A DNA stretch of 7,598 bases from Planctomycetota bacterium (GTDB lineage: Bacteria; Planctomycetota; Brocadiia; SM23-32), in contig JAUVVP010000073.1 in the NCBI GenBank assembly GCA_030604585.1, positions 1 through 7,598 on the forward strand, read 5' to 3'. Made by a program: the position numbers and the translations under genes. The notes below the pieces were generated by a model, which worked only from the letters and a program-made list of their open reading frames with translations, was not told where the DNA came from and made no database searches. Every line of letters starts with the position of its first letter. Positions within the stretch are counted from its first letter, which is position 1. Positions 1 to 6,700 of the stretch are shown here, piece by piece.

Positions 1-381
1 AGCTGGGGCGACGGCGGCTACTTCGAAGTCTGGCTCAACGGGTCCAACGACTGGGTCTACCCGCATCTGCATCGCGCAGAGGCGGCCCTGGTCGAGGCGG
101 CTGCCGACCACCTTTCGGCCGACGGACTCCTGCGCCGTGCCCTTGATCAATGCGCCCGCCAGCTCATGCTCGCACAGGGCAGCGACTGGCCCTTCCTGAT
201 CTACGCCGGCACGGCCAGGGACTACGCGACCAGCCGCGTCACCGACCTGATGTCCCGCTTCCAGCGGCTGCTGCGCCAAGTCCGTGCGGACAGCATAGAC
301 CCCGAGCTGCTTCAGGAATACGAATGGCTGGACGACGCCTTCCCCGAGATGGACTACCGCGTCTTCAACCCGATGCGATAG
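1..381 (+). CDS. 1,4-alpha-glucan branching enzyme, GH57/DUF1957 type (C-terminal 126 residues, 5' end outside window)
   Basis: This is the end of a glycoside hydrolase family 57 branching enzyme, which cuts alpha-1,4 glucan chains and rejoins the pieces as alpha-1,6 branches during glycogen or alpha-glucan synthesis in the cytoplasm. The frame is open from base 1 to the TAG at 379-381. It begins with SWGDGGYFEVWLNGSNDWVY, which matches the conserved block at the start of the C-terminal helical DUF1957 region (SWGxGGY...VWLN..N.W.Y). A helical stretch with LMLAQGSDWPFLIYAGTARDY follows in two parts (residues 55-76), and the fragment ends with FPEMDYRVFNP, also typical of the family tail. The catalytic (beta/alpha)7 barrel, with its nucleophile and acid/base, lies upstream and cannot be checked. 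Family members are usually more than 500 residues, so roughly three quarters is missing here. The gene has no obvious functional link to hom downstream, which has its own promoter. No convincing terminator with a T-tract follows the stop. Confidence 0.86.
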   Translation, partial: SWGDGGYFEVWLNGSNDWVYPHLHRAEAALVEAAADHLSADGLLRRALDQCARQLMLAQGSDWPFLIYAGTARDYATSRVTDLMSRFQRLLRQVRADSIDPELLQEYEWLDDAFPEMDYRVFNPMR

Positions 382-421
382 GCCGTGCGGCCGGTTGCCC
401 GCAGCGCCCCCGCCGCCTCAA

Positions 422-451
422 TTGACACATCCCTTGCCGGGCGTTTATACT
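422..451 (+). promoter_or_regulatory. sigma70-type promoter for hom
   Basis: A perfect -35 hexamer TTGACA (422-427) is followed, after an 18-base spacer, by TATACT (446-451), a 5 of 6 match to the -10 consensus. Transcription would start near 458 and give an untranslated leader of about 80 nt before hom. The site lies in the gap after the branching-enzyme stop, so hom most likely starts its own transcription unit. The call rests on motif match and position only. Confidence 0.72.
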
Positions 452-488
452 CTCAACTCCTTCGTCCCCCGGATTATAGGCCCCGTCG

Positions 489-515
489 CCGCCCGCTAAG
501 GACGCAGGGCGGAGG
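489..515 (+). promoter_or_regulatory. hairpin overlapping the Shine-Dalgarno-like GGAGG in the hom leader
   Basis: CCGCCC (489-494) can pair with GGGCGG (507-512) across a 12-base loop. The 3' arm overlaps the only good Shine-Dalgarno-like sequence, GGAGG at 511-515. That sequence lies 21 bases before the ATG at 537, further than the usual 5-10 bases, and no in-frame ATG, GTG or TTG lies between them. hom may therefore be weakly or conditionally translated, or may start by another route. The leader contains no ATG, so a leader-peptide attenuator of the classical threonine type is not supported. Confidence 0.35.
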
Positions 516-536
516 CTTCGTTTACAGGCCGGACAG

Positions 537-1841
537 ATGCAGAAGTGCACCGTCGCCCTTTACGGATGTGGCACCGTCGGGATGGGCGTGGCCCAGGCCC
601 TGCTCGCTCGAGGTGCGCTGAACGAACGCATCGGGGACCGCGTCCACCTGAAGTACGTCGTGGACGTGCGGCTGGAGGAAATCCGGGGCGTCCTCCAACC
701 GCCCGAGGGCCTCGTCCTCACCGACGACCTGGCCCAACCCCTGGATGACCCCGAGGTGGACGCCGTGGTTGAGCTTTTCGGCGGCACCACGGCGGCCCGC
801 ACGGTGGTTGAACGTGCGCTCGCTGCAGGCAAGGACGTTGTAACGGCCAACAAGGCCCTGCTGGCCGAACACGGTGACGAGCTGTTTCGTCTTGCGCGCG
901 CGCACGGCCGGGCCATTGCCTTTGAGGGCAGTGTCGCCGGCGGCATCCCCGTCATCGCGGCCATTCGCACCGGCCTGGTGGGCGACCGCATCGAGAGCAT
1001 CTACGGCATCGTCAACGGCACCTGCAACTACGTGCTGACGCGGATGCTGGAGCAGGAAATGCCCTACGCACGCGCCCTGGCCGAAGCGCAGGAGCGCGGC
1101 TACGCCGAGGCGGACCCGCGACTGGACATAGAGGGCTCCGACTCCGCCCACAAGCTGGTCGTCCTGGCCAGGCTTGCGTTCGGCGTGAACGTGAGGCTCG
1201 ATCAGATACCTTGCGAGGGGATCGCCGGGGTGGAGCTGAGCGACCTGAGGTACGCGCGGGCCCTCGGCTACACCTTGAAGCTGCTGGTCATCGGCATCCG
1301 GCGGGGCGAACGGCTCGAGTTGCGCGTGCATCCTGCCCTACTGCGTCACGACCACCCCGTGGCGGGCGTGGGCGGCGCGCACAACGCCGTCTGCATCCAC
1401 GGCAGCCACGTGGGCGAGATCGTGCTGACGGGCCTCGGGGCCGGTCGCATGCCGACCAGCAGCGCCGTGATTTCCGACATCGCCCGGATCGCGCTCGGCA
1501 CTTACCGGACCGACTTCGCAGCTCTGAGCCCGTTCGGCGACGTGCCGGATGCCCACCTGGTGCCGTTCGGTGAGGTGGAGACGCGCCATTACTTCCGCCT
1601 GGACTGCGCGGACCGGCCGGGCGTGCTGGCCAAGGTCGCCAACATACTGGGCGAGGAGAACATCAGCATCGCCTCAGTGCGCCAGCAGGAAGCCGCCGCT
1701 CCCGGCGAGGACGTGGTGCCGGTGGTCTTCATGACTCACCGGGCAAAGGAGGGCGCGGTCGCCAGGGCGCTCGACAGGATCAATCAACTGGACGTGGTCA
1801 GGGGCGAGCGCACCCGCATGCTCAGGGTCGAGGACATATGA
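537..1841 (+). CDS. hom: homoserine dehydrogenase with C-terminal ACT domain
   Basis: Homoserine dehydrogenase reduces L-aspartate 4-semialdehyde to L-homoserine with NAD(P)H, at the branch point toward threonine and methionine in the cytoplasm. The 434-residue length is normal for the monofunctional form with a regulatory tail. The N-terminal Rossmann fold carries the G-x-G-x-x-G signature as YGCGTVG (G10, G12, G15). TANKALLAEHG contains K106, followed by FEGSVAGGIPVI. The catalytic domain has GIVNGTCNYVLTRM (NGTCNY at 160-165) and AEADPRLDIEGSDSAHK. In the latter, D202 and K206 align with the catalytic Asp/Lys pair known from yeast homoserine dehydrogenase. TGLGAGRMPTSSAV is the usual later motif. 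From about residue 351, HYFRLDCADRPGVLAKVANIL begins an ACT domain, which in this family commonly mediates feedback inhibition by threonine. The ATG at 537 places the Rossmann motif at the expected distance and no alternative start is available. The enzyme probably supplies the mutase-like kinase downstream. Confidence 0.96.
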   Translation: MQKCTVALYGCGTVGMGVAQALLARGALNERIGDRVHLKYVVDVRLEEIRGVLQPPEGLVLTDDLAQPLDDPEVDAVVELFGGTTAARTVVERALAAGKDVVTANKALLAEHGDELFRLARAHGRAIAFEGSVAGGIPVIAAIRTGLVGDRIESIYGIVNGTCNYVLTRMLEQEMPYARALAEAQERGYAEADPRLDIEGSDSAHKLVVLARLAFGVNVRLDQIPCEGIAGVELSDLRYARALGYTLKLLVIGIRRGERLELRVHPALLRHDHPVAGVGGAHNAVCIHGSHVGEIVLTGLGAGRMPTSSAVISDIARIALGTYRTDFAALSPFGDVPDAHLVPFGEVETRHYFRLDCADRPGVLAKVANILGEENISIASVRQQEAAAPGEDVVPVVFMTHRAKEGAVARALDRINQLDVVRGERTRMLRVEDI

Positions 1842-1869
1842 CCGCTTTGCGTGTGTAGCTCAGGCTCCA

Positions 1870-1980
1870 CGCCGTACGGCGCGCAAGTCCAGCGTGAGAA
1901 AGCCGCCGAAGGCGGCTTCAGCAGACTTGAGAGTCTGCTCTACATGGGAGGACGCCGCCGAAGGCGGCGAGCCGTTCGGC
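1870..1980. repeat. cluster of perfect palindromes between hom and the mutase-like gene (REP-like element)
   Basis: Five inverted repeats follow one another. (1) The 12-base palindrome CGCCGTACGGCG lies at 1870-1881. (2) AAGCCGCC / GGCGGCTT, an 8-bp stem with loop GAA, spans 1900-1918. (3) AGCAGACT / AGTCTGCT, an 8-bp stem with loop TGAG, spans 1920-1939. (4) CGCCGCC / GGCGGCG, a 7-bp stem with the same GAA loop, spans 1953-1969. (5) GCCG-TT-CGGC lies at 1971-1980. The 15-base core GCCGCCGAAGGCGGC occurs twice without change (1902-1916 and 1954-1968). No stem is followed by a T-tract, so this is not a standard intrinsic terminator. The arrangement resembles a dispersed intergenic palindromic repeat that could stabilise or tune the hom mRNA end. 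Copies elsewhere in the genome cannot be seen from here. Confidence 0.7.
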
Positions 1981-1998
1981 ATCGGCCGGGAGGACGGG

Positions 1999-3195
1999 AT
2001 GAAGTACTGCGTCATCGTGCCCGACGGGGCCGCCGACTACCCCCTGGCCAGGCTCGACGGCAAGACCCCACTGGAAGCGGCCCGTACCCCCAGTATGGAC
2101 AGGGCCGCGCGCGAGGGGCTGCTGGGCCTGACCGACCACGTGCCGCCCCGCATGACCCCGGGCAGCTCGGTGGCCATGATGAGTGTGGCCGGCTATGACC
2201 CCGCCAGGTGTTTCACCGGCAGGGGACCGCTGGAGGCGGCCGACCTCGGCATTGAGATGGGTCCGCGGGACTGGGCCGTCCGCTGTAACCTCATCACCGC
2301 CGCCGCCGACACCCTCGTGGACTTCACGGCGGGGCACATCTCCACCGAAGAGGCCCGGGTGCTGATCGAAGCCCTCGACGCCAAGCTGGGGTCCGCGCAG
2401 TTGAAGTTCCACGTCGGCACCAGCTACCGGCACGTCCTGCTCTACGGCGGACCAGGAGCGCTGGCCGCCGAGACCGTGCCCCCGCATGACGTCGTCGGTC
2501 AGCCACTCAGGGACAACTACCCCCGGGGCGAGAACAGCCGGCTTCTGGTTGACCTGATGGAGCGCTCGCGTGCAATCCTCGACTCGCACGACGTCAACCA
2601 CGTCCGCCGGGACCTGGGCAAGAATCCGGCCAACATGATATGGCTTTGGGGACAGGGCATCAGGCCCGACCTGGCCGGCTTCGAGGGTCGTTTCGGCGTC
2701 AGGGGGTCCGTCATTAGCGGTGTCAACCTGGTGCGCGGCATCGGCCGCCTGGTCGGGTGGGAGGTCATAACGGTCCCCGGCGCCACGGCGTACGTGGACA
2801 CTGACTACGCGGCCAAGGGGCGCTACGCCGTGGACGCGCTGACCAGGTGCGACCTGGTGCTGGTGCACATCGAGGCGCCGGACGAGGCGAGCCACGAGCG
2901 CGACCTTAGGGGCAAGATCCGCGCCCTTGAGTGCATTGACAGGGACATAGTCGGCCCGATCATGGCTCACGGCGACGTGGAGGGCGGCCTGCGAATCCTG
3001 ATAATGCCCGACCACGTCACCTCCGTCGAAGAAGGCAGGCACAAGCGCGGCCGCGTGCCGTTCGCCATGTGGGGCCGGGGCATCGAGGCCGCATCCGGCT
3101 ATCGCTACACCGAGGCCCACGCCGAGGCCGCCGACGTCGAGGTCGAGCACGGCTGGGAACTGATGTCCCATCTCGTCGGCAGGAGCGGAGCTTAG
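1999..3195 (+). CDS. cofactor-independent phosphoglycerate mutase-family protein, proposed homoserine kinase
   Basis: The 398-residue protein belongs to the alkaline-phosphatase superfamily branch holding archaeal-type 2,3-bisphosphoglycerate-independent phosphoglycerate mutase (ApgM) and the related proposed homoserine kinases. The N-terminus has VPDGAADYP (D9, a likely metal ligand) and TPLEAARTPSMDRAAREG. MTPGSSVAMMSVAGYDP carries the likely nucleophile S56. NMIWLWGQG (212-220) is characteristic of this branch. IEAPDEASHERD (D295, H299) and MPDHVTS...RHK (D338, H339, H348) supply the C-terminal metal site. The start at 1999 is preferred because GGAGGA at 1989-1994 lies just upstream and the protein then begins at the family's first strand; the frame is open back to 1894, but that extension translates palindromic repeat DNA. 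The position directly after hom, on the same strand and without a clear promoter, favours a role in making O-phosphohomoserine for threonine synthesis. Phosphoglycerate mutase activity remains the alternative. The residue after S56 is Ser where I expect Asp. Confidence 0.88.
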   Translation: MKYCVIVPDGAADYPLARLDGKTPLEAARTPSMDRAAREGLLGLTDHVPPRMTPGSSVAMMSVAGYDPARCFTGRGPLEAADLGIEMGPRDWAVRCNLITAAADTLVDFTAGHISTEEARVLIEALDAKLGSAQLKFHVGTSYRHVLLYGGPGALAAETVPPHDVVGQPLRDNYPRGENSRLLVDLMERSRAILDSHDVNHVRRDLGKNPANMIWLWGQGIRPDLAGFEGRFGVRGSVISGVNLVRGIGRLVGWEVITVPGATAYVDTDYAAKGRYAVDALTRCDLVLVHIEAPDEASHERDLRGKIRALECIDRDIVGPIMAHGDVEGGLRILIMPDHVTSVEEGRHKRGRVPFAMWGRGIEAASGYRYTEAHAEAADVEVEHGWELMSHLVGRSGA

Positions 3196-3204
3196 GCATC
3201 GGCG

Positions 3205-3225
3205 CGCCGGGCGCATGAGCCGGCG
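3205..3225 (+). terminator. possible stem-loop after the mutase-like gene
   Basis: CGCCGG (3205-3210) pairs with CCGGCG (3220-3225) around a 9-base loop, 10 bases past the stop codon. No T-run follows, only CCCTTTCGG further on, so it is at best a weak or Rho-assisted terminator or an mRNA 3'-end stabiliser. Confidence 0.25.
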
Positions 3226-3266
3226 AAGCGGCCCTTTCGGACTATGGGCGCCACCGGCCCGTCAGC

Positions 3267-3295
3267 TTGCGGTCCAGCCGGCCGCCGTCTATAAT
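3267..3295 (+). promoter_or_regulatory. sigma70-type promoter for the tRNA-Ala gene
   Basis: A perfect -10 box TATAAT (3290-3295) sits 17 bases after TTGCGG (3267-3272), which matches the first three, most conserved, bases of the -35 consensus. The predicted start near 3302 lies about 7 bases before the mature tRNA 5' end, so the precursor leader would be very short. The ideal spacing and position make this convincing. Confidence 0.78.
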
Positions 3296-3308
3296 GTGTT
3301 TCTACAGT

Positions 3309-3384
3309 GGGGACGTAGCTCAGTTGGGAGAGCGCGGCACTCGCACTGCCGAGGTCGAGGGTTCGAGCCCCTTCGTCTCCACCA
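3309..3384 (+). tRNA. tRNA-Ala (anticodon CGC), CCA end encoded
   Basis: The 76-base gene folds into a full cloverleaf. The acceptor stem GGGGACG (3309-3315) pairs with CGTCTCC (3374-3380) and includes a G3-U70 wobble pair, the main identity element for alanyl-tRNA synthetase. The D-stem is GCTC/GAGC (3318-3321 with 3330-3333). The anticodon stem is CGGCA/TGCCG, with loop CTCGCAC (3340-3346) and anticodon CGC at 3342-3344, reading the alanine codon GCG. A 5-base variable loop follows. The T-arm GAGGG-TTCGAGC-CCCTT (3357-3373) carries the TTCGA motif. The discriminator is A3381 and CCA is encoded at 3382-3384. A CGC-anticodon alanine tRNA fits a GC-rich genome that uses GCG heavily, as the surrounding genes do. 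Confidence 0.97.
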
Positions 3385-3509
3385 GTCCTTCTTCGGCCCG
3401 TGTTATGGCGACGCGGGCTTCCCAAGCGGCTCCGTTCAGTGCCCCGGTTTGTCCTTCCTCTCCCGAAGCTCCGCAGAGCCCGCGCGATCTCCCATGGACG
3501 GCTGAGCTA
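3385..3509. other. intergenic DNA with no recognisable feature
   Basis: I see no credible gene, RNA fold or terminator with a T-tract between the tRNA and the next promoter. Open frames that cross this stretch lack a ribosome-binding site. The reverse-strand one translates the complement of the tRNA, a common annotation artefact. Confidence 0.5.
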
Positions 3510-3538
3510 TTGACGTGGGGTGGCTGGCGGGCTACATT
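3510..3538 (+). promoter_or_regulatory. sigma70-type promoter for the sensor kinase leader
   Basis: TTGACG (3510-3515), 5 of 6 to the -35 consensus, is separated by exactly 17 bases from TACATT (3533-3538), which has the key TA....T positions of a -10 box. Transcription would start near 3545, about 180 nt before the kinase ATG at 3726. The unusually long leader suggests control after initiation. Confidence 0.6.
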
Positions 3539-3544
3539 AGCGTG

Positions 3545-3720
3545 TTGAAGGGGTTCCCGACGAACCGGCCGGAGTGGGGGGGTGAACCTGGCAGAGCATC
3601 CTCGAAGGCGCAGCACTGCGACGAGATATGCCCGCAGGAAGGGCGGCCGCGGGGGACAACTGTGCGGCCGGGGGAAGGCGAGTTCCCGTATGATCCGGCG
3701 GCCAACGGCCGCCAAGGAGG
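3545..3720 (+). other. GC-rich, hairpin-rich 5' leader of the sensor kinase mRNA (class unknown)
   Basis: Within about 176 nt, several local stems can form: CGCA/TGCG (3609-3612 with 3617-3620) inside CTCG/CGAG (3601-3604 with 3622-3625); CGGCCGC/GCGGCCG (3644-3650 with 3664-3670, 13-base loop); GGGAA/TTCCC (3672-3676 with 3683-3687); and GGCGGCC-AAC-GGCCGCC (3697-3713). The last ends immediately before the Shine-Dalgarno sequence. I compared the leader from memory with the consensus of common riboswitches (cobalamin, TPP, glycine, c-di-GMP, fluoride) and found no match. It may be a cis-regulatory RNA, but GC-rich DNA forms stems easily, so this is tentative. Confidence 0.4.
3697..3720 (+). 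promoter_or_regulatory. perfect hairpin abutting a strong ribosome-binding site
   Basis: A 7-bp stem with a 3-base loop (3697-3713) is followed directly by AAGGAGG (3714-3720), a near-perfect Shine-Dalgarno sequence 5 bases from the ATG at 3726. The hairpin leaves the ribosome-binding site exposed, so it may insulate it from upstream pairing. The RBS fixes the kinase start with high confidence. Confidence 0.65.
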
Positions 3721-3725
3721 TCCCG

Positions 3726-6700
3726 ATGGAATCAGCAGTGACAGATGACGCTTCCAACAGCAACCCGACGAACCCGGCTGCCAGGCAGCGCCGGTTGAGG
3801 CTCCGGACTAAGATGCTCATCTACTTCGGGCTGATGTTCGCAGCGACTGTCGCAACGCTGAAGTGGCTGGAGCTCTATGGGATACCTTTGACCGCTTTCA
3901 AGGGCGGGTACGAGCAGCAAAGGTCCGAAGCGTTCAAGAGCCTGAGCCTGGTGGCCGACCTGAAGAAGGAGCGACTGCTGCGCTGGCTGGAAGAGCGTCG
4001 GGATGACGCGCTGGTGCTTTCGGACAGCAGCATCATGGCGTCCTATGTCACGCGCCTTGGCGCTCTGGTAGAGGAACACAGCACGCGGGGTCTGAAGGGG
4101 GACGAGCTGTGGGCCAGGGTGCGGGAAGACGAGAGTCATCGGGCTTTGACGGAGCACCTCGAGCTTGTCCGCACGACCTATGGTGTGTACGACATGATAG
4201 AGATCGCCCACGCGGGAACCGGGGTCATCATGGTTGCCACGGAAGGCTCCGAGCTGGGGGCCGATGTTTCGCAGCGGCCCTACTTCGTCCGGGACCTGAC
4301 TGCCGGCGTTGGCTACATGGACATCGAACCGCCCCTGGCGGGGCATGGGCGCCACTTGCACATCGCGCGCGCCATCAGAGCCGCTGGATCAGTCAAAGGG
4401 AAGGAACAGGGGGCGGCCGGTGTTTTGATAATGCAGGTGAGTCCCGACGACATCATCAAGCCGATGCTTCACACGGGCGAAGGCTTGGGCGATACGGGTG
4501 AGGCGCTGCTGGTCGACGAAGATGCCAGGAGCCTGACGTCTCTGAAGCATCCCCTGCCTGGCGGGAGCGAGGCGGAGCCGATGGAGTACCAGATCAGAGC
4601 CGAGCCGGCTGCCCTGGCCTCTCGCGGCGAGGAAGGGGTCACTGCCACCAAGGACTACCGCCGGGAGCCGGTTCTGGCCGCATACCGGCACATCCGCGTT
4701 TCGCCGACTTTGGCGTGGGGGATGGTAGTCAAGCGCGACGAGGCCGAGGTCTTCGCGCCGCTGCGCCGCAGCATCACCTACTCGTACGTTATCGGTGCGC
4801 TTACGATTCTTCTGATGCTCGGATTCACGGTCGCGATCGCTGGCGGCCTCTCGCGTCCCATCGCGGTCCTGAGCCGGGCAGCCGAACGGGTGGCGGCCGG
4901 TGACCTGGACGCCCGTGCCCCGGTGACCGGCTCGCAAGAGGAGGTCCGCCTGGCGGCAACATTCAACTCGATGGTCGAGCGCATCCAGGGATGGCGTCAG
5001 GAACTCGAACAGACGGTGAGGGCCCGCACTGCCGAGCTGGCCGCTCGAAACGATCAACTGGCGGCCGAGGTGGCGGAGCGCAGGCGGACCGAGGAAGCCC
5101 TGCGGCAGAGCGAGGAGCGTTTTCGGGCGCTGGCGGAGTCGAGCCTGGACGGTATCCTGGCCTACGACACCGACATCCGCTACACCGTGTGGAATCCGGG
5201 CATGGAGCGCATCTGGGGAATCCAGCGGGAGCAAGTGCTTGGCCGTAGCCCATTCGAGGTCTTCCCGTTCCTCGACGAGGTAGGGGAGGGGGCCGCTTCC
5301 AGGAACGCCGTCAAGGGCCGGCCGACAATGCGGTCTGAGATGCCCTACAGGGTGCCCGAGACGGGCAAGAGCGGCTACTTCGAGAGTTCTCATTTCCCCC
5401 TGCGAGATGCCGAGGGGAATATCATCGGCGGGATGGCCATCATCAGGGATGTGACCGAGCGCAAGCAGGCCCGGGACGCGCTATGGGAGGCGGAGCAGAA
5501 GTACAGGCTGATATCCGAAAACGCCACGGACATGATCGCCCTTCACCGGATGGATGACCTTGCCTATCTGTACGCCAATCCGGCCACGCTGAGAACGCTG
5601 GGGTATTCTGAAGAGGAACTGATCGGCAAGAGCGCAGCGGACCTCGTGCACCCCGACGACAGGGACCGCGTACGGTCCGCACTCGATCGGGCCGTTGCAA
5701 GTGGCAGCGGCTCGGCTGAGTTCAGGTGCAGGAGGAACGACGGAACATACCTCTGGCTGGAAGCGACCGGCAAGGTCACCACTGACGGCGAGCAGGCGCC
5801 CCTTGTGCTGATCATCTCTCGCGACATCACCGAGCGCAAGCAGGCGGAGGAGGCGCTGCGCACATCGCACAGCCTGTTGGAGATTGCCAACCGGCACACG
5901 GCGGTCGCGCCATTGCTCAGGGAGTGCGTGGCGGAGGTGCGCCGCTTTACTGGATGCGCGGCAGTGGGGATGCGCATGCTGGACGAGGAAGGCAATATCC
6001 CCTACCAGGCCTACGAGGGCTTCCCCAGGGAGTTCTATGAATCGGAGAACCCGCTCTCGATCAACTATCACCGGTGCATGTGCGTCAACGTCATCAAGGG
6101 TGCAGTTGGTCCGCAGGAGTCGTTCTACACCAAGGGGGGCTCCTTCTACCTGAACGGCACGACGCGCTTCCTGGCCGCGCTTTCCGAACAGGAGAGGGCG
6201 AGGACCCGCAACGTGTGCAACGCGTTCGGATATGAATCGGTGGCGCTGGTGCCCATTCGCCTGGGCGGCAGGATCCTTGGCTTGATCCACGTGGCCGACC
6301 CGCGGGAGAACGTGCTGCCTCTGGAGAAGGTGCAGCTGTTGGAGAAAGCGGCCATGGCCCTGGGGCCGGCCATCGTCCGCCTGCAGGCCGAGGAGGCCCT
6401 GCGGGACGCACTGGCCGAGGTGCGGCGGCGGCACGCGGAGATATCCGCTCTGCTGGACGCCGCGCGGGCGGTGCTGGAGTCTCGGGAATTCGCCTCGGCG
6501 GCGCGTTCCATATTCGACACGTGCAAGGAGTTGACCGGCGCCACGGCGGGTTACGTTGCGCTGTTGACTCCGGACGGGACCGCGAACGAGGTCCTGTTCC
6601 TCGATGCCGGCGGGCTGCCTTGCTCCGTGGACCCGTCGCTGCCTATGCCCATCCGAGGGCTGCGCGGCGAAGCCTACAGAACCGGCAAGCCGACCTATGA

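Noticed and set aside
381..403. Possible terminator after the branching enzyme (TGCGG/CCGCA stem at 386-403)
   Set aside because: The 5-bp stem has an 8-base loop and no T-run, which is too weak to call.
1851..1900. tRNA-like GTAGCTCAG at 1855-1863, shared with the tRNA-Ala D-arm
   Set aside because: No acceptor, anticodon or T-arm can be folded around it. A 9-base match alone does not support a tRNA remnant.
1894..1998. 35-residue N-terminal extension of the mutase-like protein
   Set aside because: The frame is open, but this part translates the palindromic repeats. A good ribosome-binding site and the family's normal N-terminus both sit at 1999.
1918..3216. 432-codon open frame on the minus strand
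   Set aside because: It is the antisense shadow of the phosphoglycerate-mutase-like gene, with no recognisable domain and no ribosome-binding support.
3600..3670. Cobalamin-riboswitch-like words (CAACTGT and AGCACTGC) in the kinase leader
   Set aside because: They are in the wrong order and lack the surrounding conserved core, so chance similarity is more likely.
3515..3748. 77-codon plus-strand frame in the kinase leader
   Set aside because: It overlaps the promoter, has no Shine-Dalgarno sequence and overlaps the start of the kinase gene in another frame. The region is better explained as an untranslated leader.
3320..3820. Minus-strand frame ending in a translated antisense tRNA
   Set aside because: Its C-terminal part is the complement of the tRNA-Ala gene, a well-known source of spurious proteins.
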